DNA of 64,000 nucleotides from Candidatus Heimdallarchaeota archaeon. GTDB taxonomy: Archaea > Asgardarchaeota > Heimdallarchaeia > Hodarchaeales > Hodarchaeaceae. Below are positions 40,400 to 50,604 of this stretch, one piece after another (position 1 is the first letter of the stretch; each line of letters begins with the position of its first letter). The DNA is taken from the NCBI GenBank assembly GCA_011364965.1, contig RDOB01000002.1, positions 545,849 through 609,848 on the forward strand, in the 5' to 3' direction. Below the pieces are notes generated by a model, which was not told the origin of the DNA, made no database searches, and saw nothing but the letters and a program-made list of their open reading frames with translations. The position numbers were made by a program, and so were the translations under genes.

Positions 40400-41176
40400 T
40401 TGATAAAAATGTCAGAATCAGATAAATCCCCAATATTAGAAGCAGCAAAATCAAGTAGATCAGCATGTAGATTATGTCATCAAAAAATAATGAAGGGAGA
40501 GTATCGAATAGGTATCCCTTACGACTTTACCACTTCTGATGGTAATATAGTGACTTCTTATCGTTATCACCATCCAAAATGCGTTCCAGTTAGAAATATC
40601 GACTTGGTAACAAAATTAATTAAAAATAACACCACAATTGAATCAGCTATCAAAGAATTAATATTTAAAGAACTAGATGAAGCGAAAAAGGCGCAAAAAG
40701 ACAGATCATCTTCTCCTTACATTGAGGAATCTAAGAGTTCAAGAAGTACATGTCGACTTTGTGAAGAAAAAATTCAAAAAGAGACATACCGCGTTGCAGA
40801 ACCAGAACAAGTGGAATTGGAGGATGGAAGGTCTTTTTCTTCACATAAATATTTCCATATAAACTGCTATTTAGACCATCAGAAAAATCCGAAGGAAATT
40901 TTTGATAAACTTACACAAGTTTCCATAAACAGAAATATTTTTACAAGATCTGAAGCTGCGCTTTTAGAAAAGAAGTTAGATCAAATTTTATCATCAGATA
41001 AATTGAGTTCAGATATTCTATCAATGATTTCAGATAAACCTATTGATTTAGATCAGTTAAAGCACCGTGCACAAGAATTGGGAGTTTCTAATGAAACATT
41101 AATGAAAAGTATCGAAAGAGGTTTGCTTCAGGGAATTTATTTTGAACCTTCACCAGGAAAAATTCAAAAATTATAA
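40400..41176 (+). CDS. Tandem PARP-type zinc finger protein
   Basis: Two copies of the zf-PARP pattern: AKSSRSACRLC-x31-HPKC and SKSSRSTCRLC-x31-HINC, both CX2CX31HX2C with basic K/RSSR lead-in. Confidence 0.8.
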   Translation: MIKMSESDKSPILEAAKSSRSACRLCHQKIMKGEYRIGIPYDFTTSDGNIVTSYRYHHPKCVPVRNIDLVTKLIKNNTTIESAIKELIFKELDEAKKAQKDRSSSPYIEESKSSRSTCRLCEEKIQKETYRVAEPEQVELEDGRSFSSHKYFHINCYLDHQKNPKEIFDKLTQVSINRNIFTRSEAALLEKKLDQILSSDKLSSDILSMISDKPIDLDQLKHRAQELGVSNETLMKSIERGLLQGIYFEPSPGKIQKL

Positions 41177-41180
41177 TTTT

Positions 41181-41741
41181 CTACTTTGAACTGTAATTAG
41201 TCGATTCTCTAGCGTGTTTTGTCTGGATTCGTTTAAAAATAATCGGGATTAGAGTTAGAGCGGAATTTTCATTCTGAAAAACGTGTACAATTAAGTCTGC
41301 AGCGAGAGCATAATCTTCTAGGCACACATGGGTTGATAAATTAATTTGTTGCTGTAATTCAAACAATTTTTGAAAAACTACAGTAATTTCTCGCAATTTA
41401 GTTCTAAAAAAAGAATGAATACATTTAGTTATCAATACAGAGATTAAATTTTCATATTCCTCAATTAAAACTTTCTTCTCCCCTAGATCAATTAATTTAA
41501 GTGAAACAGATGAATCTACAACTTCTTTCATCATTTTCGACATTGCAGTGAATCCCATCCCTATTAGCTGATTTTCAATTGCTGATATTTCTCCGATTTG
41601 AAAATAATGAGAGAAAAGACAAATTCCATCTAAGCTTCTTATGATATACAAAGCGATAATATCATTTTTCCAGTTTTCTGGAGTTTTAACGGGGTTTTTT
41701 ACCCTTTTCCTTGTTTTAAAAGAGTACTTCAGATTCTGCAT
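41181..41741 (-). CDS. Longin-like small-GTPase-associated protein (hypothetical)
   Basis: 'IIALYIIRSLDGICLFSHYFQIGEISAIENQLIGMGFTAMSKMMKEVVDSSVSLKLIDLGEKKVLIEEYENLISVLIT' resembles archaeal longin/roadblock-like proteins. Confidence 0.5.
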   Translation of the reverse strand: MQNLKYSFKTRKRVKNPVKTPENWKNDIIALYIIRSLDGICLFSHYFQIGEISAIENQLIGMGFTAMSKMMKEVVDSSVSLKLIDLGEKKVLIEEYENLISVLITKCIHSFFRTKLREITVVFQKLFELQQQINLSTHVCLEDYALAADLIVHVFQNENSALTLIPIIFKRIQTKHARESTNYSSK

Positions 41742-41859
41742 TATTTTTCAATTATTTTAACATAAAACCTTTATAACCACCAGAAAACTCCCAGAAAATT
41801 CAAATAGTCATTTATGTAATGATTTATAGGATGGAGTATAATTCGTAAATGCATAACCT

Positions 41860-42462
41860 TTATAGAATCTCTAGTATAGCTTGGTGAATAACCGTCGCAA
41901 TTTGTTTATACCCTTGTATGGATAGATGAACTCCGTCCCCTGAATTAAAGCTTCGATTTAAATAACCATTTTCCTTTAAAGCAGTATGAATATCAACAGG
42001 GATATAATTGCTGGTCATTTTTAAATTCATTATATTGTTGTTAATCTCCATCAGCTGATCAAAAGTATCGCTCCAATTCATAGGAGGTATAGTTAATAAG
42101 AAAAATTTTATATTCAGGTCATGAATGGTCTTTAAAGCTTCTTCCATATTTTTCCATATTTTATCAACACTATAACCCATTGCTATATCATTCGCTCCCC
42201 CGCAATAGATTATCATATGATATCTTCTATTTGATACAAGTCCCTTAAGTCTAAGAGTAATTTCTTTTGTTGTTTGCCCACAGATACCTTTATTATCAAT
42301 TTCAAATCTTATATTAGGATATGAAGAATTCAATAACTCACTTAACCAGTATTGATATGAACTTTTAGGATTTCCTCCGTACAACGGATCATATAGAGGA
42401 AACCCCGCGGTATGAGAGTCTCCAATACACAATATTGAATATAAAGTAATCATAGGTTTCAC
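41860..42462 (-). CDS. SGNH/GDSL hydrolase-type esterase
   Basis: CIGDSHTAGFPL, IIYCGGANDIAMG, SGDGVHLSIQGYKQIA blocks. Confidence 0.88.
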   Translation of the reverse strand: MKPMITLYSILCIGDSHTAGFPLYDPLYGGNPKSSYQYWLSELLNSSYPNIRFEIDNKGICGQTTKEITLRLKGLVSNRRYHMIIYCGGANDIAMGYSVDKIWKNMEEALKTIHDLNIKFFLLTIPPMNWSDTFDQLMEINNNIMNLKMTSNYIPVDIHTALKENGYLNRSFNSGDGVHLSIQGYKQIATVIHQAILEIL

Positions 42463-42466
42463 AGTT

Positions 42467-43249
42467 TTAGTTTTGCGGAGAATCCAGAATATTTAATATT
42501 GTATTTATGTCAATTTTCTTGAATTCGATTTTCTGAGAATATATTAAAGCACCTAGAAGAACTCCAGCATATAAGGCCACATTAAAATACACCATCCAAT
42601 CAAGGAGATTCCAAGTTACGATATCAAGGGAGAAAGCTGGAATTCCTTTGAACAACAACCACAAAAAGACGCTAATAAAAGTGAAAATAAGACAGCTTCC
42701 TCCAACGATAAATAAGCGCTGAGTTAATATTAATAAGCTGAGTTCTTCTCCATCAAAGTTACCAAGAACCATATTGATTCGATTGTAAGCCATTATGAAA
42801 AGATAGAAGACAGCAAAAATCGAAATAATATATATTCCTGCTTCGATTCTTAAAGGGTTGATTATTAGATATACTTCTGGATTTAGCGCGTTAAAAAGTG
42901 AAATTCCTATAGCTGCACCGAATATAGGAAGAACATATCGTTCTAATGCGTTTGTACGATTCATAAATGCTGAGAGATAAGAATTCCCGATTTCGAGGAA
43001 TAGAAACCAAACAACAATATTAACAATGAATATGAGAGATAATTGGGTGGTTGAGGGAGAGAACCACGCAATAAGGAATAAAGAAAAGATCCCACCTGAA
43101 GAGAGGAAAACAAGAGCAATATGAAATAAAGTTGCTTCAGCTTCTTGTCTATACAATCTGAAGAACGAAAGGAAATTCAAAAATGATAATATTGTAGTGA
43201 TGAATAAAGGAATAGAAAGAAAGAGGGTTTCAATTAATCCCATTGTCAT
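42467..43249 (-). CDS. Multi-TM membrane protein, unknown function
   Basis: About seven hydrophobic segments. Confidence 0.6.
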   Translation of the reverse strand: MTMGLIETLFLSIPLFITTILSFLNFLSFFRLYRQEAEATLFHIALVFLSSGGIFSLFLIAWFSPSTTQLSLIFIVNIVVWFLFLEIGNSYLSAFMNRTNALERYVLPIFGAAIGISLFNALNPEVYLIINPLRIEAGIYIISIFAVFYLFIMAYNRINMVLGNFDGEELSLLILTQRLFIVGGSCLIFTFISVFLWLLFKGIPAFSLDIVTWNLLDWMVYFNVALYAGVLLGALIYSQKIEFKKIDINTILNILDSPQN

Positions 43250-43449
43250 TCACCTCCGTTTACATCTCGTTCTAACCCGAGCTCGTAATAAATTCGAGAC
43301 GCATACTCTTTCGACCAATCATCGGTTTTATCTTCTAGAACTTTAGCTGCTAACACTGAAAGCTTTAGGTTCAATATTTTAGCATTTCTTTCAAGTATCT
43401 CTTGAGTATTTTTGTTGATTCGGATAGAAATTACACGAGTTCGAGCCAT
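43246..43449 (-). CDS. Small ribbon-helix-helix-like protein, overlaps start of downstream membrane protein gene
   Basis: MARTRVISIRINKNTQEILERNAKILNLKLSVLAAKVLEDKTDDW; ATGA overlap at 43246-43249. Confidence 0.55.
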   Translation of the reverse strand: MARTRVISIRINKNTQEILERNAKILNLKLSVLAAKVLEDKTDDWSKEYASRIYYELGLERDVNGGE

Positions 43450-43575
43450 ACCAGTCACCTGATCTAATATAAATGCTGATGTAAACACTGTAACTTATTG
43501 TAAGCACAAGAATATGAATATATCTTTTAAATATCTCTTCGTAGGTTTTCTTCCCTTAAAGGAGATTTAAATTCA

Positions 43576-44541
43576 GTGGTCGACCAGAATATAAACCTCT
43601 ATACCCCAAAGACTTCCTCACAGATGTCTCAACGCAGTAAATTACTCATTTGGATTCAAGCTATTAGAGCACCATTCTTCACTGCAAGTATAATACCTCT
43701 ACTCCTTGGTTTGGCTCTTGCATGGTATGAAACCAATATCTTTGATCCATTGTTAGGATCTCTAGTTTTAATTGCAGGAGTTGCGGTTCATGCAGGTACA
43801 AACTTGCTAAATGATTATTTCGACCAAGAAACTGATCAAATGAACAATTTCTACTCTCCTTTCAACGGAGGATCCCGAATGATTCAAAACGAGGTCATTC
43901 CTCCTCATAAGATTCTCTTTGCTGCAATTGGATCCTATTTCATAGCTTTCGTGACAGTTCTAGGAATAATTGTTTTAACCCGAGGTATTTTCCTTGTTTT
44001 CCTTTTATTTATTGCTATAGCTTTAGGGGTTTTTTACACTGCGATCCCCGTTAAATTAAGTTATAGAGGATTAGGAGAATTTGCTGTATTTGTGGGATTT
44101 GGACCTCTCGGTGTCATCAGTGCATATTATATACAAACTAATATTCTAAATCTCTCCACTGCAATAATTGTTTCTATACCTATAGCTTTTCTAATCGCAA
44201 TGGTATTATTCCTAAATGAATTCCAAGATTTCGACGCTGATAGTCAAACTGGCAAAAAAACCATGGTTGTTCTTATTGGGAAGGAAAATGCAGTAAAAAT
44301 TTACGTATTAGGTATAATTTTTTCTTATTTAGCTCTCTTCATTTCAATTCTAATATCAGCTCTACCTTATCAAACTATGTTAATGTTCTTATCATTTCCA
44401 TTGTCTATTAAGGCAATCCAAATAATTAAAGAAAATTGGAATGAAATCAACGAGCTTTTACCTGCTAATAAATTAACTATCATGATACATCTATTATCAG
44501 GTTTACTTCTCTCCCTCTCGCTAATTCTTGCGAATTGGTAA
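43576..44541 (+). CDS. UbiA-family prenyltransferase (MenA-like)
   Basis: NLLNDYFDQETDQMN and NEFQDFDADSQTGKKTMVVLIG aspartate-rich motifs; multi-TM. Confidence 0.9.
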   Translation: MVDQNINLYTPKTSSQMSQRSKLLIWIQAIRAPFFTASIIPLLLGLALAWYETNIFDPLLGSLVLIAGVAVHAGTNLLNDYFDQETDQMNNFYSPFNGGSRMIQNEVIPPHKILFAAIGSYFIAFVTVLGIIVLTRGIFLVFLLFIAIALGVFYTAIPVKLSYRGLGEFAVFVGFGPLGVISAYYIQTNILNLSTAIIVSIPIAFLIAMVLFLNEFQDFDADSQTGKKTMVVLIGKENAVKIYVLGIIFSYLALFISILISALPYQTMLMFLSFPLSIKAIQIIKENWNEINELLPANKLTIMIHLLSGLLLSLSLILANW

Positions 44542-44544
44542 ATT

Positions 44545-45294
44545 TTACCAATCAAAATGAGAAATCAAATCAGGGAGCTCAATTAGGTCACAGATTTCTA
44601 GATTTGGTTTTAATGAATCAGGAAGTCTGTGTCGTCGATTTTGAAAAAAACCAGTCTTCAAATTTGCCTCTTTAGCTCCAATAATATCAGTTTTTGGATT
44701 GTCTCCGATATGCAAGATTTCTTGAGGATTATCAATACTTAATTCTCGCATAGATGCATCAAAGATGAGACTATGGGGTTTTAAAAACCCTATTTCATTG
44801 GAAAAGACCATCGAATCAAATATCGATTGAAAACCAAGATTAATTATAACAAATTCACGAAATGCATCTCCAGATGAAAAAAGTGTGTTCACAATTAAGC
44901 CCAGCTTAAATCCCTCTCTTTTCAGATGTTCCAAAACTGCGTATGATCCTTCCCGAGGGGCTAGTTGCAAATTAAAAATCGAATCATTGAATAATTGTTC
45001 TATCATTATTCTTGTAGCATATTCTGGAACTAGTGAGAGATTTGTGAGTAATAAGTGGGTAATCCTGGCAATTCCATAATCGAAGCAGCGGTTCTCCCGT
45101 TCAAATTCGATTGTAGAGAACGTAGACTCGACAGCTTTGTCAAATTGAGGACGAGTGATATCATATTTTTCAACCAATAACTCAAATATCCTATATTCAC
45201 GCCTTTCTTTTTCAAATAATAAAACTTCAGGTTGAGGAATAGATGTTAAAACTCCAATCATGTCAAATGTGATAGCACTCATGAGAGATCTCAC
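44545..45294 (-). CDS. HAD-superfamily hydrolase
   Basis: TFDMIGVLTSI, LGLIVNT, SNEIGFLKPHSLIFDASMRELSI, HIGDNPKTDIIGAKEANLKTGFF. Confidence 0.85.
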   Translation of the reverse strand: MRSLMSAITFDMIGVLTSIPQPEVLLFEKERREYRIFELLVEKYDITRPQFDKAVESTFSTIEFERENRCFDYGIARITHLLLTNLSLVPEYATRIMIEQLFNDSIFNLQLAPREGSYAVLEHLKREGFKLGLIVNTLFSSGDAFREFVIINLGFQSIFDSMVFSNEIGFLKPHSLIFDASMRELSIDNPQEILHIGDNPKTDIIGAKEANLKTGFFQNRRHRLPDSLKPNLEICDLIELPDLISHFDW

Positions 45295-45463
45295 TTTACA
45301 AAGTTTAAGGTCATATTCTTCTTCTTTGTTTATAACCTTTATTCGCTAGATGCCATTTTTTGATAAATCATTAATAAAGCTTTTATCAGCAAGGGAATTG
45401 AGTAATGAGTAAGACCGTTCTTCAATAATTCTTTTCAAATAAGTTGGAAATCCCATAACACTC

Positions 45464-47512
45464 ATGAAACTAAGGGTGATACATGTGCGTTGTCTTGGAA
45501 TAGATATAGGTGGCACTTTTACTGATTTCATTGTAATAAATGACGAGGGGGAAGTATTTCTAGAGAAAATATCTTCCACTCCCAAAGATCAATCACTAGG
45601 CGTAAGAAATGGTTTAATCCAGTTAAAAAAAAATACAATAATATCAGATCTTAACATATTAGTTCATGGAACCACAGTTGCCACTAATGCAATCCTTGAA
45701 AGAAAAGGAGTTAAAACTGCTCTACTAGTTACTGAAGGGTTTTCCGATGTACTAGAAATCGGACGGCAAAATCGAAGTAAGATTTATACGTTATTTCCAG
45801 ATAGAACTGAACCATTAGTTCCAAGTAATTTACGATTTGGTATTGAGGAGCGAATTGATTCTACTGGGAAAGTTATTATTCCATTAAATCTCCTTCAATT
45901 ATCGAATATCCTAGATGAAATTGCTAAGAATGATGTGAAGTCAGTAGCTGTATCATTTCTATTTTCTTTTTTTAATTCGAATCATGAGAATAGAGTTTAT
46001 GAAGAAATTAAAAGCTTTATGCCTAATCTTCATGTTTCAACGTCAAATTGGGTTTTACCGATTTTTCGTGAATACGAGAGAACCTCAACGACCGTTTTAG
46101 ATGCTTACGTTGCTCCAATCATGCAGAGCTATTTCACTTCATTTACCGAGAAAGTTGCTACAGAAGGAATTAACATTCCACCACTTGTTTTACTATCTAC
46201 AGGTGGAGTCACTCAAATGAAAAATGCTGCTGAAAGATCCGTAGAAACAGTTCTCTCAGGTTTAGCAGGAGGGGTTTTAGGCGGTTTATATTCATGTCGA
46301 GAATTGGGGATGACTAATGCTCTAACTTTAGATATTGGAGGAACCTCAACAGATGTTGCTGCTATCTTAAAGGGACAAGTGGAAATATCCTCCAATAATG
46401 AAATAGGCACCTTACCCTTACATATTCCTGCAATTGCAGTCAGAACGATAGGAGCAGGTGGGGGCTCTATTGCTAGATTTGAACATGGAATATTGCGGGT
46501 TGGACCAGAGAGTGCAGGAGCTGATCCAGGACCTGCGTGTTATAATCTTGGAGGAAATTTACCAACTGTTACGGATGCAAATCTCGTTCAAGGTTTTTTA
46601 AACCCCAACTATTTCGCGGGAGGAACATTACCAATTTTTCCAGATTTAGCTAGAAAAGTGGTTCAGAAGTTATCTGAAGAATTAGATTTCGATTCCGTTG
46701 AACAGTGTGCTGCTGGGATTATCGAAATTTTTGAAAATAACATAGCTTTGGCTCTACGAAAAGTTTCCACTGAAAAAGGATATGATAGCAGGAATTTTGC
46801 ACTTGTTGCCTTTGGTGGCGCTGGTCCTTTAAGTTCCTGTTCATTAGCAGACCGATTGGCAATGAGCACAGTTATAATTCCTCCATATCCTGGCGTTTGG
46901 TCTGCTTACGGCTTAATTACAGCGGATATTCGCCACGATCTATCAAGTTCTTATCTTAAACCCCTACTGAAAAATGATCAAAAATCAAATCAAATTTTGG
47001 AGGAAGCTTTCTCATCTCTCGCACATCGAGGAATTCAGATGTGTGTGGACGATGGATTTGCAGAGAAAGATGTTTTAATTGCACGACAGCTTGATATCCG
47101 ATTGGAAGGACAATCACACGAGCTAAATGTCCCATATTATGGTAATCTTGTTGCAGCATCACATAATTTTGACAGAGCACACGAACTGGCTTATGGTTAT
47201 TCTTCTCCAGATGAACCACGAGAGATAGTTAACCTGAGAGTATCAGCAATGGTCCATCTGCCGAAATTTTCACTTCCTGCTTTAAAAGAAGGAAATATTG
47301 CTATTAATGATGGATTCATTGGCACTCGGGAGGTGTATCTAAGGGGGGGTTATAGGGAGGTAAATATTTATCAAAAATCCCATTTAAAAGCAAATAATGT
47401 AATAATAGGCCCCGCTATAATTGAGCAAACTGATTCCACAACTCTTGTGGATATTGGTTGGAAAGCTCGTGTGAAATTGGACGGTCATCTCTTGATTACT
47501 AAAATAAGGTAG
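45464..47512 (+). CDS. Hydantoinase/oxoprolinase A subunit
   Basis: LGIDIGGTFTDFIVI, HGTTVATNAILERKG, LDIGGTSTDVAAI, GAGGGSIARF...GPESAGADPGPACY. Confidence 0.94.
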   Translation: MKLRVIHVRCLGIDIGGTFTDFIVINDEGEVFLEKISSTPKDQSLGVRNGLIQLKKNTIISDLNILVHGTTVATNAILERKGVKTALLVTEGFSDVLEIGRQNRSKIYTLFPDRTEPLVPSNLRFGIEERIDSTGKVIIPLNLLQLSNILDEIAKNDVKSVAVSFLFSFFNSNHENRVYEEIKSFMPNLHVSTSNWVLPIFREYERTSTTVLDAYVAPIMQSYFTSFTEKVATEGINIPPLVLLSTGGVTQMKNAAERSVETVLSGLAGGVLGGLYSCRELGMTNALTLDIGGTSTDVAAILKGQVEISSNNEIGTLPLHIPAIAVRTIGAGGGSIARFEHGILRVGPESAGADPGPACYNLGGNLPTVTDANLVQGFLNPNYFAGGTLPIFPDLARKVVQKLSEELDFDSVEQCAAGIIEIFENNIALALRKVSTEKGYDSRNFALVAFGGAGPLSSCSLADRLAMSTVIIPPYPGVWSAYGLITADIRHDLSSSYLKPLLKNDQKSNQILEEAFSSLAHRGIQMCVDDGFAEKDVLIARQLDIRLEGQSHELNVPYYGNLVAASHNFDRAHELAYGYSSPDEPREIVNLRVSAMVHLPKFSLPALKEGNIAINDGFIGTREVYLRGGYREVNIYQKSHLKANNVIIGPAIIEQTDSTTLVDIGWKARVKLDGHLLITKIR

Positions 47513-47513
47513 A

Positions 47514-49118
47514 ATGAATATGGAGACTAGGAAGTATACATCTGAAGATATTATAACTCTATCAGTAATACAGAAAGCACTTGAAAACATTGCAGAGGAG
47601 ATGGGGATAGTGTTAAGGAGAGCTTCTTTTTCTCCAAATTGTAAAGAACGCTTAGATTTCTCATGTGCAATTTTCAACAAAAATGCTGAACTAGTAGCAC
47701 AAGCTGAACACATTCCTGTTCATATAGGAGCAATGTTTTCTGCTATATCTTCAATTCTTGATGAATTTCCACTTGAGACTATAAAACCTGGAGATATTAT
47801 AATTCTAAATTCCCCATATTATGGAGGAACTCACCTTCCAGATATCACTTTCCTAATGCCTGTATTCATCGATGAACAACTCGCTTTTTTTGTTAATAAT
47901 CGTGCTCATCATGCTGATATTGGTGGTTCTGTACCTGGTTCTATGCCAGGAATTTCTTCAGAATTATATGAGGAGGGATTGATTATACCTCCAATTAAAC
48001 TGTATAATGAAGGGAAAGAAGTTACAGATGTAATGAATTTAATACTTTCTAATGTCCGAGTGAAAACAGAAAGATTAGGAGACTTTAGAGCTCAGAGAGC
48101 CGCCCTTCTCAGAGGTGAAGAGAGATTACGGGAATTAAGTCAGAAATATGGCTTAGATTTTTTACTAGATGCTGTAAATAAATTAATGAATATTTCTGAA
48201 AAGTCATTTCAAGAGGAATTGAATAAGATCCCCGATGGGACGTACCAATATGAGGATTTTCTTGATTCAAATGGAATCACTTCAGATCTAGTGAAAATAT
48301 GTGTTAAGATAACAAAAACATTTAATAAAATTTTAATATCATTTAATGGTACAGATCCCGTTCAAGAAGGCAATGTTAATGCTCCACACAGTGTTGTTTA
48401 TTCCTGTGTATATTTTGTGTTTCGAGCATTAACTGATTCCTCCATAATGACAAATGCAGGTTTATTTAGAAATATCGAAATTGAAATACCTGAGAATAGC
48501 ATGTTGAATCCTCAAAATCCGTCTGCAGTTTCATCGGGCAATGTTGAAACTTCCCAAAGATTGGTAGATGTAATATTAGGTGCTTTGGCTCAATCATTGA
48601 ATCAAATACCAGCAGCATCACAAGGAACAATGAATAATGTAACAATCGGTTCAAAAAAGGCAAAAAATGCCTTTACTTATTATGAAACCATTGGAGGTGG
48701 AGCAGGAGCATCGGGTGTTAAGAACGGAACATCAGCTATTCATTCACATATGACTAATACTTTAAATACACCTATTGAAGCATTAGAGCTTACTTATCCA
48801 CTTCGAGTTAAAGAATATTCTATAAGGAAAAATTCTGGTGGAGAAGGTCGTTATAAAGGGGGTAATGGAATTATTCGGGCAATCGAATGTTTAGTGGATT
48901 CGATAGTATCTTTACAATCCGAAAGACGAACAAAACCTCCGTATGGTCTCCATGGGGGAAAACCAGGCAAAACTGGAGAAAATTTCAAGATAAATATCAA
49001 GGGAGAAGTTCAAAAACTACCTGGTAGAGCGACTGTTGAGTTCTATGCTGGTGAAACTCTCGTTGTGAAAACTCCTGGTGGCGGGGGGTATAAATTGAGT
49101 GAAAATTCTGCTGATTGA
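47514..49118 (+). CDS. Hydantoinase/oxoprolinase B subunit
   Basis: ILNSPYYGGTHLPDITFLMPV, RAHHADIGGSVPGSMPG, ETIGGGAGA, TPGGGGYK. Confidence 0.94.
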   Translation: MNMETRKYTSEDIITLSVIQKALENIAEEMGIVLRRASFSPNCKERLDFSCAIFNKNAELVAQAEHIPVHIGAMFSAISSILDEFPLETIKPGDIIILNSPYYGGTHLPDITFLMPVFIDEQLAFFVNNRAHHADIGGSVPGSMPGISSELYEEGLIIPPIKLYNEGKEVTDVMNLILSNVRVKTERLGDFRAQRAALLRGEERLRELSQKYGLDFLLDAVNKLMNISEKSFQEELNKIPDGTYQYEDFLDSNGITSDLVKICVKITKTFNKILISFNGTDPVQEGNVNAPHSVVYSCVYFVFRALTDSSIMTNAGLFRNIEIEIPENSMLNPQNPSAVSSGNVETSQRLVDVILGALAQSLNQIPAASQGTMNNVTIGSKKAKNAFTYYETIGGGAGASGVKNGTSAIHSHMTNTLNTPIEALELTYPLRVKEYSIRKNSGGEGRYKGGNGIIRAIECLVDSIVSLQSERRTKPPYGLHGGKPGKTGENFKINIKGEVQKLPGRATVEFYAGETLVVKTPGGGGYKLSENSAD

Positions 49119-50521
49119 AATTGAAAATTACCAATTATTCAAGATTAACACAATTTCCTCAATCTAAAGGAAGAAAGCTACTTTTAAATCTATTCGAAAT
49201 CGGTGTTAATGCTGTAGATCCTTATTTATCTGTTCTTAAGAATGTCGAGGTAAATCAAGAAAGAGAACAATTAAGAATCAATCAAGACTTATATTCAATT
49301 CAGAACCGAAAAGTATGGGTAATAGGCGCAGGGAAGGCAGTTGGAAGAATGGCTGAAGCAATTGAAAAAATTTTTTTCAAAAAGTCTTTATCTGGGATTA
49401 TATGTGTACCGGAGGGGCTAAAGAAGGAAATTAAAACTACTAAAGTTAAAGTTTACGAATCTACTCACCCTTTACCATCATCTATAAATGTTCAAAACAC
49501 CAAAAAGATTTTTGAAATGCTTAAACAGGTTAAATCAGAAGATTTAGTTATTGTGCTGATTAGCGGAGGTGGCTCTGCTATTTGGGCAGCTCCAATTCCT
49601 CCAATAACCATTTCTGAATTTGTTGAACTTAATAAATTACTTATACATTCAGGTATGACAATTCAGGAGATAAATACTGTTAGAAAACATGTTTCATTAA
49701 TAAAAGGTGGAAAATTGGCAAGAAGAATCCCTTGTGAAACAATAACCTTTGTTTTGTCAGATGTAATTGGTGATTCATTAGAAAATATTGCATCTGGACC
49801 AGTATCTCCTGACTCCACTACTTTTACAGAAACTAAAAATATATTAAAAAAATATGATCTATGGTTTGATGCTATACCAGAATCTATTAAGACTATTATA
49901 AGAAAAGGGGCGAATGGACAAATTGAGGAAACCCCGAAACCAACAGATGATATATTTAGGAATAAGAAGGGATATATTGTCGGTTCAAATAAAATTGCGT
50001 GTGACGCAATTATTAACGAATGTAATAAGCGACAAATCGATAATTTATTTTTAACGGATAAAATCGAAGGAGATGCGCGATGGATTGGAAAAATCTTTGC
50101 TAGAATTGCTATTGGACTAATAAAAGGAAAATCTAACCCATTCCTCATCATTAGTGGAGGAGAACCCACAATGATGATTAAAGGCACTGGAAAAGGAGGA
50201 AGAAATCAGGAAGTAGCTGTTGCATTCTTACAGGAGTTATCAAAAATAGATTATACTTCAGATATCACTTTTCTTTCTGCAGGAACTGATGGTATTGATG
50301 GAAATTCTCCTTATGCTGGAGCTATTATTGATAGAAATATTTTAGAAGCTCTTTTGACCAGAAAATTGAATATACAGCAATATCAAGAAATGAATAATAC
50401 TTCAAGTCTTCTTTCTGAATTAGACGAATCTTTGATAGAAACAGGACCAACGGGAACTAATGTGATGGATATACATCTGATCATTTTGAATTCTGATCAA
50501 ATAGAAAATAATAAATTATAA
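49115..50521 (+). CDS. Glycerate 2-kinase (MOFRL/DUF4147 family)
   Basis: VIGAGKAVGRMAEAIE, ESTHPLPSS, VLISGGGSAIWAAP, LISGGEPTMMIKGTGKGGRNQEVAVAF, AGTDGIDGNSPYAGAIID. Confidence 0.9.
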   Translation: MKLKITNYSRLTQFPQSKGRKLLLNLFEIGVNAVDPYLSVLKNVEVNQEREQLRINQDLYSIQNRKVWVIGAGKAVGRMAEAIEKIFFKKSLSGIICVPEGLKKEIKTTKVKVYESTHPLPSSINVQNTKKIFEMLKQVKSEDLVIVLISGGGSAIWAAPIPPITISEFVELNKLLIHSGMTIQEINTVRKHVSLIKGGKLARRIPCETITFVLSDVIGDSLENIASGPVSPDSTTFTETKNILKKYDLWFDAIPESIKTIIRKGANGQIEETPKPTDDIFRNKKGYIVGSNKIACDAIINECNKRQIDNLFLTDKIEGDARWIGKIFARIAIGLIKGKSNPFLIISGGEPTMMIKGTGKGGRNQEVAVAFLQELSKIDYTSDITFLSAGTDGIDGNSPYAGAIIDRNILEALLTRKLNIQQYQEMNNTSSLLSELDESLIETGPTGTNVMDIHLIILNSDQIENNKL

Positions 50522-50604
50522 TCCATATATCAAAATATATCAAAAGTATTATGAAAACATATAAGAAAAAGTACTAAATAATATATTAAATAAGGTGAAG
50601 AAAT

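Noticed and set aside
49663-50187. 174-aa minus-strand ORF
   Set aside because: Entirely antisense to the glycerate kinase gene with conserved motifs; low-complexity hydrophobic translation.
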